Source: Chrysaora quinquecirrha (lineage: Eukaryota > Cnidaria > Scyphozoa > Semaeostomeae > Pelagiidae). Taken from it: 64,000 nucleotides of DNA. This document shows, piece by piece, positions 1-11,639 of the stretch. The stretch is taken from positions 124,001 through 188,000 of the forward strand of contig JACTAT010000132.1 of assembly GCA_014526335.1 (NCBI GenBank). Reading direction: 5' to 3'. Each line of letters begins with the position of its first letter. Positions within the stretch are counted from its first letter, which is position 1. The notes under the pieces were generated by a model. It had not been told where the DNA came from, ran no database searches, and was given only the letters and a program-made list of their open reading frames with translations. The position numbers and the translations under genes are program-made.

Positions 1-483
1 AGGAACCTACCTCAAGGCCTAGTTCTTAAGTTCCTTATTGTTGGACCTCTTTTGAGGCAATCGTAGTTCAAAAAGTTCCTTAATAGTTCCTTAATTTTAA
101 CTGCACATACAGAGGTCATAGCAATAATAGAGAGACGCTTGCATGTGAGCAAAGCTCGGGACTACTCAAAGAAACATTTGATGATACATGCTTAACATAC
201 AATTTATGCGATTTTCGACTGCAAATGAATGGAACTGGCTTTCTAATTTTTGATTATATGCAGTTAAAAAAGCATTCAACATAGAAAAGTTCCTTAATGA
301 TTTTCTCTTTAGTAGTATAAGTTCTTTAAATTTTCGGGCCTTTTACATGTAGGTAACTTATAAAGTGGTTCTTTATAAAAAAATGCGTGTACAGTACCCT
401 TTAAAGCCAACTTTATTTGATGAATGATTTTGTGAATAAATTTTAACATCGTTATTCAAATTTTGTTATCTTTTTGAAAACAG
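1..483 (+). other. Intron 5' of the terminal PPxY exon
   Basis: AT-rich sequence with no coding signal that I can support. It ends in a usable splice acceptor just before base 484. It contains several short repeats of the motif agttcctta in the first 320 bases. Confidence 0.45.
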
Positions 484-582
484 GGTAGCAACCAACCAGG
501 GACTGTTATCGTCCAACAGCCAGTGGTCATGCAAGCTCAGCAGCCTCCAGCTTATGGCAACGACTACCCGCAAAAGGCCTAA
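484..582 (+). CDS. Terminal coding exon of an unidentified gene with a PPxY tail
   Basis: The last exon of a gene that begins left of the window. An acceptor (tttgaaaacag) precedes base 484. The phase-0 frame then gives 32 residues rich in Gln, Pro and Val, ending in QQPPAYGNDYPQKA and TAA at 580-582. PPAY is a PPxY motif, known as a ligand of WW domains such as those of NEDD4 ligases. The gene at 6794-11615 also ends in a Pro/Tyr-rich tail with PPPYP, so the two could be related membrane proteins; this is inference from short sequence. A second frame is also open across the exon, so the frame choice rests on the PPxY composition and the prompt stop. The product is not identified. Confidence 0.5.
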   Translation, partial: GSNQPGTVIVQQPVVMQAQQPPAYGNDYPQKA

Positions 583-1740
583 AAGGGTCCAAGGATCACT
601 GTCTTATCATTCCAAGTATTTGCTGCACTATTTCTTTAACTAAGTTCTAAACTACATATAATCAATGTTCTTATTAACTTTTTTCTTATCGTAAGTCATT
701 TTAGGTTAGTCTTAGTCATAATATATAGATGTATATCCCGTAGCAAGATAAAATAAGAGCACTAAGATAGTTAACTTGTGCATAGATCATTTCGGTAGAA
801 TTTAAACTTTTCGAAATCGCAAGATATCAATTTTTCGATGCAAAAATCGTATAAAGCACCCAAAAATTAGTCTAGTTGCAAAGTTTTACTATCTCAGCGC
901 GACCGATTAGCGTCCAAAGTTTACGATTATATAAGGGCTTTGACCGTGTGGGGTAAAAAGTTTCACCAAGTTTATTTTTGCGGTCAAAGCCTTTATGAAA
1001 TTGGGAACTTTGAATGCTCATAAAATTAAGAACACAAGCGCTAGGACAGTGAAACTTTGCACCTAAACTAAATTTTGGTTGCTTTATAAGATTTTCATAT
1101 CGAAAACTCGATATCATGTGATTTCGAAAAATTTTAATGCTGTCTGACGTCATGCCGAAGTGATCTATTAGGGCATGTTATTATCCATGTAGTTAGCATG
1201 AACAAAGCTTGTGATAATTGTTGACTATCCCGTAGTTCCTATTATAGACTGTTTCAAGTAATCGGTGCCTTAGAAATCTTTCATTCGTAACCTACCTACG
1301 TTTTTTGCTACACTGTATTTAACTTCACTTGTTTGTTACATCTTTTAGCTTAAGCTAATGTTGTTAATTATTGTTTAAATTTGATTGATTTCTGATGTAT
1401 AGTCAATGTTCATGGTTTCTTTTATGCAATGATCCCTTTGCGAACTGCGAAGATGTTTTCCACGACAAAATTGCGCAAAACGACTCCCACTGGGAATATT
1501 TTGGCTGAATCGGCGACTCGAAATCACCAATTCAGCATCACTTTAGCCTGAGTTTGATTACAAACCAGCAGCCGCTTTTTAGCATTCAGTGTTAGGCCTA
1601 TTTTCGATTGCTATATGTTAGTTGGTGCGCAGCAAACTGTTGAAATACCTTGCGAAAGGAGCTGCTTGTTACTTGGAAGAGAATATGTTATTCTGTATGC
1701 CTGGTATTTTGGAGATTAATTTCAATTAGCTGTACTGGTG
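583..1740. other. 3' UTR and intergenic DNA
   Basis: Follows the TAA of the PPxY gene. The first few hundred bases are presumably its 3' UTR, although I see no clean AATAAA close by. The rest is AT-rich with no supported gene; an open frame at 872-1153 lacks any coding character. Confidence 0.4.
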
Positions 1741-1744
1741 TAAA

Positions 1745-2075
1745 GATGTTTTGATGGCCTAAGGGCCTAATCTATATGGCCTAATGGGCCTAATCAACAT
1801 GGTGAAATTGGCCTAATCCATATGGCCTAGAGGAAATTGGAACTAATAGCTAATGATAGACAGAGGTGGAGAGACATTGTAGCAAAGTTTCACGAGCTGT
1901 AGTGTCAACCGAAGTAAACGCAGCAAGATAGATAGATATGGCCTAATGGGCCTAATCCATATGGCCTAATGGGCCTAATCCGGCATGAATACTCATAGGA
2001 TAATCCGGCATGAATACTCATGGGCCTTATCCGGCATGAATACTCATACGGCATGAATACTCATAGGATACTCGA
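1745..2075. repeat. Two short tandem repeats: GGCCTAAT and GGCATGAATACTCAT
   Basis: Repeats of the type atggcctaatgggcctaatc occupy 1752-1830 and 1935-1980. They run into copies of a second unit, ggcatgaatactcatagga, at 1981-2065. It looks like simple tandem expansion; no coding content. Confidence 0.7.
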
Positions 2076-2410
2076 AGGTTAGTTTTCTTTCATTTTTACT
2101 GTATACAATTTTGTTAGTCAGAACATAACAATGGTCAGCAGGTCAGAACACTCCCATCTTCGGAATACAAACGTGAGATACAGTAAAGCAGAAAAGGAAT
2201 TTATACTGATGGAAATCCACCAATCAGGCGACAGCTTTATCAGAATAGGAGCGTTTCGAGTTTCGTTTGTTGTCAGAACCTCTTGCTTGTTTTGGCGCGA
2301 AAATAATTTATGGCGGGAAAAAGCAACACAAAACGACAAATGAAGAAAAAACATTTTAGACAAAGTAGAAATGCTACTATTTATCTGGCATAATGGGCAT
2401 AATGGGCTTC

Positions 2411-2723
2411 TTCAGGAGGGGGGCTTTGTGGGGTTTCAAAACCCGGCAGAAAATTGGGACAAACCCGAAAACCCGGATGACCTTAGTTTCAACAACTGTT
2501 TTTAAGAATTGTACACATTGATAGCTTTTGTGAGGTTAAAACCCGAAAACCGGCACATTTTTTCTACAATACCCGAAACTCGAGCTGGAAAAATGGCAAA
2601 ACCCGTTGCCCGTTGAATATACTTGACCCGAGAACCCGCACGATTTTTTTGAAAAACCCGAAAACCCGAGGGCGAAATCGGCCAAACCTGCAACCCGTGA
2701 AATCCCAAAGCCCCCCTCCTTCA
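2411..2723. mobile_element. Fold-back element with G-rich termini
   Basis: The left end reads caggaggggggctttg and the right end is its reverse complement (caaagcccccctccttc). The interior is a degenerate series of aaaacccg words. Terminal inverted repeats around a non-coding core suggest a small non-autonomous DNA transposon. I see no convincing target-site duplication. Confidence 0.55.
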
Positions 2724-2744
2724 GAGCTAGATAAACTTTTCACA

Positions 2745-4640
2745 ATAGAAAAAATTTAGCGCCAAAAGTCAAACAATCTCATAGATAAAAATTTTATGGC
2801 CTCATCGGCCAAAATCAGGGGTTTTCTGAATTCGCGTTTTCCTTGAAAGATAAATACATTATCCCACCAAAATAAACCCGAAATGCCTCTATGGGGGTAA
2901 ATAAAGTATTTTTAGATAGAAATAAATGCATTTGGGGAGAAAAATTTCCCCTCGAAAATTCGCCAAAAAGGCAAGTCTATAGCCTTAATAAATGGCCAAA
3001 AATCGAGCAAAATTAGGGGTTTTCTGAATTCGCGTTTTCCTTGAAAAATAAATACTTTATCTCACCAAAATCAACCCGAAATGCCTCTATGGGGGTAAAT
3101 AAAGTATTTTTAGATAGAAATAAATGCATTTGGGGAGAAAAATTTCCCCTCGAAAATTCGCCAAAAAGGCAAGTCTATAGCCTTAATAAATGGCCAAAAA
3201 TCGAGCAAAATTAGGGGTTTTCTGAATTCGCGTTTTCCTTGAAAAATAAATACATTATCTCACCAAAATCAACCCGAAATGCCTCTATAGGGTAAAAAAG
3301 TATTTTTAGATAGAAGTAAATGCAACTGGGAGAAAAATTTCCCCTCGACTCCAAAAGGGCAAGTCTATAGCCTCACTAAATGGCCAAAAATCGGCCAAAG
3401 TCAGGGGTTTTCTGAATTCCCGTTTTCCTTGAAAAATAAATACATTATCTCACCAAAATCAACCCGAAATGCCTCTATAGGGTAAAAAAGTATTTTTAGA
3501 TAGAAGTAAATGCAACTGGGAGAAAAATTTCCCCTCAAAAAACCGCCAAAAGGGCAAGTCTATAGCCTTACTAAATGGCCAAAAATCGGCAAAAAATCAA
3601 GGGTTTTGAAAACTCCTTTTCTTCTTCAAAAATAAATACTTTATCTCACCAAAATCAACCCGAAATGACTCTATGGGACAAATAAAGTATTTTTAGATAA
3701 AGATAAATGCAACTGGGGAAGAAAATTTCCCCTCGAAAATTCGCCAAAACGGCAAGTCTATAGCCTTACTAAATGGCTAAAAGTCGGCAAAAAATCAGGG
3801 GTTTTGAAAAATCCTTTTCTTCTTCAAAAATAAATACTTAATCGCACCAAAATCAACCCGAAATGCCTCTATGGGGTAAATAAAGTATTTTTAGATAAAG
3901 ATAAATGCAACTGGGGAGGAAAATTTCCCCTCGAAAATTCGCCAAAAAGGCAAGTCTATAGCCTTAATAAATGGCCAAAAATCGACCAAAATTAGGGGTT
4001 TTCTGAATTCGCGTTTTCCTTGAAAAATAAATATATTATCTCACGAAAATCAACCCGAAATGCCTCTATGGGGCAAATAAAGTATTTTTAGAGAAAAATA
4101 AATGCAACTGGGGAGAAAAATTTCCCCTCGAAAATTCGCCGAAAGGGCAAGTCTATAGCCTTACTAAATGGCCAAAAATCGGCAATAAATCAGGGGTTTT
4201 GAAAAATCCTTTTCTTTTTCAAAAATAAATACTTTATCTCATCAAAATCAACCCGAAATGCCTCTATGGGGTAAATAAAGTATTATTAGATAAAGATAAA
4301 TGCAACTGGGGAAAAAGATGTCCCCTCAAAAAATCGCCAAAAAGGCAAGTCTATAGCCTTAATGAATGGCCAAAAATCGACCAACATTAGGGGTTTTCAA
4401 AACTGGCATTTTTCTTAAATAAATAAATACTTTATCGGACCAAAATCAAATCGAATAGCCTTTATGGGGTTAATAAAGTATTTTTTGTTAGATGTATATG
4501 CAACTGGGTAGAAAACATTTCCCCTCGAAAAATCGCCCAAAGGGCACGGGCCAAAAATCGGCAAAAAATCAGGGATTTTGAAAACTGCGTTTCTTCTTCA
4601 AAAATGAATACTTCATCTCACTAAAACCCAGTACCCAAAA
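2745..4640. repeat. 198-bp satellite array, about ten units
   Basis: A block anchored on the word aggggtttt recurs at 2815, 3013, 3211, 3401, 3597, 3795, 3992, 4190, 4387 and 4569, giving a period of 190-198 bp in most steps. Each unit carries a perfect or near-perfect palindrome GGGGAGAAAAATTTCCCC and the words atgcctctatggg and gcaagtctatagcc. Units fall into two main types, one with ttctgaattcgcg and one with tttgaaaaatcc after the anchor, so there is subfamily structure. The first three units are almost identical, which suggests recent local duplication. No open frame runs through the array. Confidence 0.9.
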
Positions 4641-4644
4641 TATA

Positions 4645-4667
4645 TTAAGTACCCCCCGGGCGCCCTT
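4645..4667. mobile_element. Orphan right end of a CCCCGGGGGGTACTT element
   Basis: The string aagtaccccccggg matches the right terminus of the fold-back elements at 20463-20860 and 41193-41567, but no matching left end is visible upstream. It is probably a remnant of that family abutting the satellite. Confidence 0.4.
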
Positions 4668-4859
4668 CTATCTAAAGCTTCAGCAGTGGAGAATCCTTAA
4701 AAAAATGCGCTGATGATAAGAGATCAGGCAGGAAAAAAGACATTTTCTCCTGACAAAAAAGTATCATAATAACAACTTGGTTACAACTAAGCTCAAGAAA
4801 TTAACGTTTTCCAAAAGTTTTCTAAAGTTTCCTAAAACCCTTTACAAAAATCTAACATA

Positions 4860-5231
4860 CACTTTTTTAATAAGCAACCGCTCAATAAGCAACTAGGGCT
4901 GAACTGACCTTAACATTAAGCAGCTTAAGGGCTCAATTGAATTCTGTAAGCAACTAAGAAGTCAAAAAACCAAGCTTATACGCTTTCTTGTTGTTAGGAA
5001 ATTGTTTGTTTTGCATGTTGAAGTTCTCTAGCTAACGTTTTTCCACTTACTGTCTCCCAAAAAGTCGTGTTATAGGCCTAACAGTTAACGATTTTTATCC
5101 GCAAAGTCAGGGGTGGTTGTTAGGTAAAAAAGGTTAAGCAACTTTTAAGCAACTTTGAGGGCTGAAATGTCTAAAATTTTAAGCAACTTTGAGGGCTGTA
5201 CAAAAGTCAAGTTGCTTATTAAAAAAAAGTG
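4860..5231 (+). mobile_element. MITE family A, copy 1 (TA target sites)
   Basis: A 372-bp non-coding element flanked by TA on both sides (4858-4859 and 5232-5233). Its termini are CACTTTTTTAATAAGC and the reverse complement. Related copies lie at 7846-8221 (opposite orientation), 23062-23309 and 46537-46924. TA duplication with short inverted termini is what Tc1/mariner-type transposases leave, so this is probably a non-autonomous relative of that superfamily; the assignment rests only on the TA and the termini. Confidence 0.75.
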
Positions 5232-5239
5232 TATGTTAT

Positions 5240-6200
5240 ACATTTAACTAACTAACTACTTGCCTGATAAATGGATCAAAATCAAATGAAAAAAAGGTTA
5301 TTAACATTATCAACAAATACTTTATTGACGAGAACAAAGTTTTAATGTATAATAGAAAAGTGACTGCTGCTTCATCCATCTTAAATATTTGGTGTCTAAG
5401 TTAAATACAAAGGTATGGTTGCAAATGCCCACCTTGGTGGCCAGTGCTACAATGCCCGCCAAAAGTCCTTGAATACTTGGTCTAGTTCATTAGTCGAAGT
5501 TATGCCGCAGCGATTTATCCGGTATAATGCGATATAACTGAGACGTATACACGTTTTTTTTTAATAAGAAAGTGGTTTATAAGAAAGTGGTGCTCAACAT
5601 CTTAAAAACTTAAGAAAGTTCAATACTGGATTCTTGAAACTTCTGAAAGTTCTGTTTCATATTTTCACTATTAATGCTCTGTATTTTGGTTTCTCTCTTC
5701 GGTTCAGTCGTTCATCCTGCTATTACACGAGTCTTATGACTATTCTCTATGGAAAACGTGATATTTGTGCAACGTATACAGTGCCTTAAACTGTGCGTTT
5801 GCAGAAATACTACATTCCAAAAATTTTTCCTAAGAAAGTCACAAGAAAGTTTTGGTACTGAAAACATGAAATATCTAGGAAAGTTAATACTGGCCCAAAA
5901 AATCTTTCTCACAAAATAAAAAACGTGTATGAAACGAATACCTAATCACTGTTTTTACTCCAGTGGTAGCCAGCAGGTATCAGTAAGGTTCTACACCCTT
6001 AAACAATGTTGGGTTTCTTGTTTCGGAATACCCAACAACAATCCCGGACAAAACTCAACGAGACTTCCATAAAGTTCCATCAATTTGAAAATACTCTGTA
6101 CAAAATTAGAAGAAAATGAATCCCCCGTCTCCCAATCCAATGTTGGGTTTCCCAGAGTCCAGGAAAGTATTCAACCTTCCTCCAGACAATAATACCCTTA
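5240..6200. other. Intergenic DNA without supported genes
   Basis: AT-rich DNA with scattered repeat fragments, for example aagaaagtggt words near 5565-5600 and an inverted gttgggt/acccaac pair near 6008-6050. The open frame on the minus strand at 5712-5912 has no recognisable features. Confidence 0.4.
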
Positions 6201-6209
6201 GCTGGAAAC

Positions 6210-6328
6210 CTTCCTCACTTAACAATGAAAATAGGCGTGTTTTGGGTGTGGCAAAATATTTTCTATTGTTTTAATGGACCTTCCTCCGGTCAATGACCGT
6301 GTGACCGTAACTTTTTCCTGACTTTGGG
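6210..6328 (+). repeat. Dispersed repeat family G, copy 1
   Basis: A roughly 120-bp block with ccttcctccggtcaatgacc and gtgtgaccgtaac is almost identical to 37430-37540 and is recognisable in diverged form at 51160-51262. It is a dispersed repeat of unknown class. Confidence 0.7.
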
Positions 6329-6793
6329 GTTTCCTTGATGTTTTTCAGATTGTCTTTTACTTTCAGTTGCTTTTTTTGAGAAACCAACATTGATTCGGGG
6401 AGGGGGGACGATATATTTGGCAAGAAGAGCATTTTTCCTGTTACTCTCATGAGTTTTGTCCGGGATTGCAACAGAACCGGTAACAGATGCTTCTATAGAG
6501 CGTCTATACATGTTATCAAAGTTCTGACTGTACAGCAAAAAAATGAAAATATCATTGTTTACGGGGGAGGGTGCTAATTCCCTGCATTTTTCCAGTGAAA
6601 ATGGGGAAAACGAGTCACATTCTGCAGAAACTTATGGTAATTTTCCAACAACTTTTGGTACTAGGCATTGTAGCTTCAGGAGACATTTAGTAAATTATAT
6701 ATCCAGTGATGGGCAAAAAAGTTCGAGTCCTTTTCACTAAAGTAGTCTTATCAAAAAGCACCTGCAAACAATCCTTGGAGCTGATAAACATGA

Positions 6794-9700
6794 TTATAAC
6801 CAACCAGCGTCGACTCCTTCTTCTTCTTCATCACTTTCATCATCGTAAGGTTTCTTTATATCGGACTGATCTGGATAAGGTGGGGGGTACTGAGATGCGT
6901 ATTGCTCCTTGTAAGACTTTGGTTTCTCCTCGTATCCATATGACGATCTTGGCTTTTCATCATAACCTGTAAAAAATAACAATGATAAAAATAGTAATAA
7001 TTAATTCTATTGGTCTTCCGTCAATTTAAGTACATCCTCGATAACCCGAACCTCGATTACCCGAACCTCGATCATCCGAACCTCGATTATCCGAACCTCG
7101 ATTACCCGAACCTCGATAACCCGAACCTCGATTATCCGAACCTTGATTATCCGAACCTCGATCATCCGAACCTCGATAACCCGAACCTCGATTATCCAAA
7201 CCTAGATTATCAAAACCTGAATTACCCAAACCTTGATTATCAAAACCTCGATTACTCGAACCTCGATTATCCGAACCTCGATTATCCGAACCTCGATTAC
7301 CCAAACCTCGATTACCCAATATCACCATAATCGTTATCTTCATCGTTGTGAATAGCGACAAACATCTTTCATCATTTGACTGAAATAGCTGTGTTCAACC
7401 AGAGTCGTTCTTCGAACATGCCTACGTTTTTCGGTTGTAATGTTTGCAGCGATCTTTGCAGCGATCCATTTGAGCAATCCTCAAGTACCTGTGTAATTTA
7501 CTCTGCTAATTTAAAATGTATTTAAGAAACAACCATATCAATAGGTACAGATTAAGATGAAGGTCTTAAGGAAGGCCTAATTTACTGACCGTAAGAAGGC
7601 TTTGGCTTGTCATCGTAACCATATGATTTCTGAGGCTTGTCATCATACGCATAAGATGTTGTTGCTGTTGGTTGCCTTGCATACCCTCCTTGTTTTTCCT
7701 TTGCGTAATCGTCTCTTGGTTGTGGCGGGGGTTGTTGTTGTTTATCTTGTTGGTTTTGCTGAGAAAGCAAGAAATCAGCCGGTAGGGGATTGAAACCTTT
7801 GTTTGCGCTGGTTTTCTAAAAAGAAAAATGTTTCCATTAATAATACACTTATTTTTTTTAATAAGCAACTTGACTTTTGTCCAGCCCTCAAAGTTGCTTA
7901 AAACTTTAGACATTTCAGGCTTCAAAGTTGCTTAAAGGTTGCTTAACCTTTTCTACCTAACAACAACCCCTGACTTTGCGGGTCAAAATCTTCAACTGTT
8001 AGGCCTATAACACGACTTTTGGGAGACAGTAAGTGGAAAAACGTTAGCTCAAGAACTTCAACATGCAAAACAAACAATTTCCTAACAACAGGAAAGCGTA
8101 TAAGCTTGGTTGTTTGACTTCTTAGTTGCTTACAGAATTCAATTGAGCCCTCAAGTTGCTTAATGTTAAGGTCAGTTCAGCCCTAGTTGCTTATTGAGGG
8201 GTTGCTTATTAAAAAAAAGTGTATCAATAACAATAACAATGCACTTATAGAGCGCTGAAATCTATATACATGTTCTAAAGCGCTGAACAACTTAGTGTTT
8301 AAAACCTCTATTTACAGAAAGTAAAGCTAGAAATGTCCTTCACATGTTAAAATAGTTATCAAATATATACGTTTTTAATCTTGTTTTTAAAGTTTGACGC
8401 TCGAGATGCTAGAATTTCAACAAAATGCAGGAGCCTGATAAAATGCAGCCATCATTAGTAAAGAATTTCAAAAAATTACTGACATGCTGTAAACTAGACT
8501 TATTACCTGAGTCCCAGTAATCGCTCACCAAACCGAGACTAACACCAAACCGAGATCGCTCAAACTGGTTTGAGCGTCCAGCAGTTGAACTCAATAGAGA
8601 TAACTACGACTCAATTAATTAGTCTAGCTGTAAACATCGAGGGGTATTTCACTCCCCGGAAAAACGTACAAGATTCCAATTAAAACAAAAAGATTCTTAT
8701 AAGATTCCTGCGAAAACAATAGAGATTCCAGCTAAGGGTATACAAGATTCCAAGGAATGAACTGCTCCTCGGCAAACATTGTACAAAGACCTGTTTATAT
8801 AAGGATAGCCTATCCCACCTCATATAAACTGGCTCTAGAAACAGCAGGACGACCAATAAAATAAATCGGAGAGTTCAAGGAAGTGAGAAAATGAACTCTT
8901 TCTGCCTTCATAGAACAGGCCTTTTGGTTTTGATGTGGACAGATTCGAAAGGAGTGTTTGAATTGTAGAACAAATTTTCTGCGGTTAGTCATAAGAGTTG
9001 TTAAAGCATGGTTAAAGTAAAACAGTTTCCTATGATAGCAATGAATGCTAAGTTGGTATAAGAAATTCAAAATTTAAAATAAAGATTTGAAGAATTAATA
9101 AACTTACAGGGCGCTCTGGAAATCGGATTGCATAGCATGAAATGAAACTGCAGCAGAGTGCAATTAATGCAGTAACAATAGCAAGAGCGATGATTGTTAT
9201 CAGCATAATATTAATTGTCTCCACTTCATCACACCCTTGAACTGTATAATAAGAAGAGGAATGATCAGTCAAAGCTATCATGTTATTGTCTAGGTGCATA
9301 AAAGAGAAGTTTTGCTTAGGCATCATCTATAGTAGCAACGAAAAACACATTCTCCACAGCACACAGTACACGTTTTCTCATTATAAGACAAACCTTTGTA
9401 GGGAACACAAGGCTGGAAATTTCCAACAAACTAAGGAAATTTAGGGAACTATTGAGGCTTTGATGAAAAACTAAGAATAATGTTTTCCTGAACAAGAGGG
9501 TTTACACCTAAGTAACCAAATAGCGACATATTTCCCATCATACTTCCCCGAAAGAATCCATTTGTATTTGAACTTAGAAAACAAAGCAAGTTTAGTTGTT
9601 ATAGCCAATTCATTAGTAGGTTAACTAATGAATTTGCAATAAAAATTAGTATTCAAACATATTCAACAACAAGGAACAGTGGGTAGGGTGGTGACCAGAC

Positions 9701-11615
9701 TGGATTTTCTGTGGATTGCATGGGGAAGTGCGAAGATGAAAACAATAGAACAATAGGGCCCTTTGACAACAAAAAATCCAGTCTGGGGTGGTGATAAGTT
9801 GGTGAAAACTCTGCTTCAAAAATAATAAACAAGCAGGCTTCAAATGAAGCAAAGCTTTTAGCACAAAAACTCACCAAAAATCCACATTCTGTCTGCATCC
9901 ATCAATTTGACATCGGATGAATCAACAATTTTACACTGGCAAAATGTTTGAAAAGTTGGTTCATGATATTCAAAGACACAATTTTGTGTTGAATAAGCAT
10001 TCATTGGAACTTTCCATAAGTTGTAGAACAAACCAACAAAAATAGCCAATGCAATTCCAGAGAAAAATGAAATTATGTTGAAGACCATGAAGGCTATCAT
10101 CTGAAATGAAAAGAAAAGGAGTTGTAATTGTGTATTTAGTATGAAATTAGTATTGGGATAAACAGCGGGAACATTTTCAGGCTTACTTAAAAGCTTTTTT
10201 GGTCTGACAATCCTCAGAGTATGAATGTCAGAAACAGACCGAAACAATAGACTAAGGCGGAATTTATACCCAGATGCGGCTTGAAATGCACCAATAAGAA
10301 CGAAAAGCTGAATTGGCTTTGTGTTTTAAACACCAATCAGCTTAGGCAGAAAATTACAACGAGAATTGTTTTCGAATAATTGGCAGGGCTAGATCCTCGT
10401 TTCATCTCAGGGTTTTGGAATCTGTCCACATCAAAGCCAAAAGGCCCGTTCTGTGTAGACAGAAAGAGTTCGTTTTCTCAATTGGACTCTTCAATTAATT
10501 TTCATTGTTCTTCCTGCCTATAGCTGATTGGTGTTTAAAACACAATGCCAATGCAGTGTTTCTTTCTGATTGGTGCATTTTGAGCCGCATCTGGGTATAA
10601 ATTCTACCTCAGTTTATTGTTTCAGTCTGTTTCTAATTCATACTCTGAGGAGTGAAAAAGCCGTATTTCTCAAGCCCTTCTATTGACCAACTTGCTTTGA
10701 AAATGAAATAGCCTACAGATAAATGATATTTCTTGAGTTAAACATTCTCCATCAAAGTATTTTTTGAATGATTGCTTGATAAATGGTGGAAATATTCAAA
10801 CTTTAGCTGGTGTACAGACCTCACAACCATTGGTCCATAATACTATGATGTGGTCCAAATATTTTCAGAATTGACCTCACAAACATTCAATAACCGCATA
10901 GTAATATTTATTAGGATAAACTTACAACTGATATTTTTCTTGTTGCATACGCTGCTATTCCAATCATCCCAGGCAGTAGAAACTAAAATAAATTTAAAGA
11001 TATAGGTTAGAACCTTTTTTCATATTTTAAGGAACCTATACAATACATGTAGATGGCCAAACAAAAAATTTATGGCCTTTTATCAGACTCCCCTTTAGTT
11101 AGGCCCTAAAGAGTAAAGAGGTTTTCAAATCTATTTCGGAGTTTGCATGATTTCCTCTCCCTTGAGAGGCAGCCAATGGAGGCAGCCAAACAGTAAACAA
11201 CAAAGGGGAGGATTCGCAGGAGATTTCAATAGGGAAGTTTATAGGCCCTTTCATAGTCATAAACAATCTAAAACTCTTGAGATCATCACTAAAGGAGGCC
11301 CCGATCATGCGATCGCCCTTTCTTGCAATAATCTACAATAAAAATGCATTCAAATTATCATTATTTTGTGTTTATTACCGGTAATCCTGCCCACCAGTAC
11401 GTTCCACCATTTTCACCAAATCTGCGAGTAGGGGAGGCCGAGTCATAATATTTCGAGTATAACCGACCCTTATTAATCGCCGTGTTGGTTATATTCCCAA
11501 ACATCAATGTACAAATCAGACATCCTAAAGCTCCAAGTAACTCAATAACACCAATCAAAGCTGCAATTATCGCTATATTACTTCGAACTAATGCAGTTGC
11601 TTGAGTCACCGCCAT
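6794..11615 (-). CDS. Four-transmembrane (CD20/MS4A-like) protein with Tyr/Pro-rich tail
   Basis: Six coding exons on the minus strand: 11379-11615, 10926-10982, 9875-10100, 9108-9241, 7590-7815 and 6794-6966. Together they form an uninterrupted 350-aa frame with matching splice phases. Hydrophobic helices lie near residues 13-37, 73-92, 99-123 and 182-210. The second begins with YWWAGLPFLLPGM, resembling the second helix of MS4A/CD20-like proteins. The loop between helices 3 and 4 has several cysteines (CQC and others), as expected for an extracellular loop. The cytoplasmic tail has three copies of a YGYDDKPK-type repeat, then PPPYP and an acidic end. The repeat tyrosines and the PPxY-like site suggest binding to WW or SH2 partners; this is inference. 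It is transcribed divergently from the HINT gene. Introns carry MITEs at 7846-8221, 8494-8627, 8638-8771 and 10195-10662. The family assignment is tentative; the exon structure is firmer. Confidence 0.8.
7031..7316. repeat. 15-bp minisatellite (CCTCGATTAYCCGAA)
   Basis: About 19-20 tandem copies of a 15-bp unit in the last intron of the four-transmembrane gene. Because the unit is a multiple of three, both strands show long open frames (Asn-Leu-Asp-Tyr-Pro repeats on plus, Asn-Arg-Gly repeats on minus). These are repeat artefacts, not genes. Confidence 0.9.
7846..8221 (-). mobile_element. MITE family A, copy 2
   Basis: A 376-bp copy of the 4860-5231 element in the opposite orientation, with TA at both edges, inside intron 4 of the four-transmembrane gene. 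Together with copy 1 it forms a long inverted repeat about 2.6 kb apart, spanning the last exon of that gene. Confidence 0.75.
8494..8627. mobile_element. MITE family C, copy 1 (CTAGACT ends)
   Basis: Ends are ctagacttattacctgagtc on the left and an inverted partner, gactcaattaattagtctag, on the right. Related copies are at 30969-31100, 31108-31249 and 62362-62496. It is a short, non-coding terminal-inverted-repeat element. Confidence 0.6.
8638..8771. mobile_element. MITE family B, copy 1 (CGAGGGG ends, AAGATTCC series)
   Basis: A 134-bp element with ends cgaggggtatttcact and tgaactgctcctcg. The interior carries five evenly placed copies of AAGATTCC or AGATTCT. Sister copies are at 26915-27048, 45050-45189 and 45240-45376, with a diverged fragment near 42955-43072. 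Confidence 0.7.
9685..9795. repeat. Small fold-back in intron 3 of the four-transmembrane gene
   Basis: The arms ccagactggattttctg and aaaaatccagtctgg are inverted, about 80 bp apart. It is probably a short non-autonomous transposon. Confidence 0.45.
10195..10662 (+). mobile_element. MITE family F, full-length copy with long inverted arms
   Basis: Arms of about 110-120 bp lie at each end. The left begins tctgacaatcctcagagtat; the right is its inverted partner, ending near catactctgaggagtg. The words tttatacccagatgcgg, gcaccaataag and their complements mark the family. Related pieces are at 31570-31690, 58199-58314 and 58990-59310. It lies in intron 2 of the four-transmembrane gene. No coding capacity. 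Confidence 0.7.
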
Positions 11616-11639
11616 TTTGCTGCAACCTTCCCTAAGTTG

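Noticed and set aside
2745..4640. Regularly spaced repeats suggestive of a CRISPR array
   Set aside because: The whole 198-bp unit is repeated without unique spacers, and the genome is eukaryotic.
7010..7361. Long open frames on both strands (Asn-Leu-Asp-Tyr-Pro and Asn-Arg-Gly repeats)
   Set aside because: They are the product of a 15-bp minisatellite whose unit is a multiple of three, inside an intron of the four-transmembrane gene.
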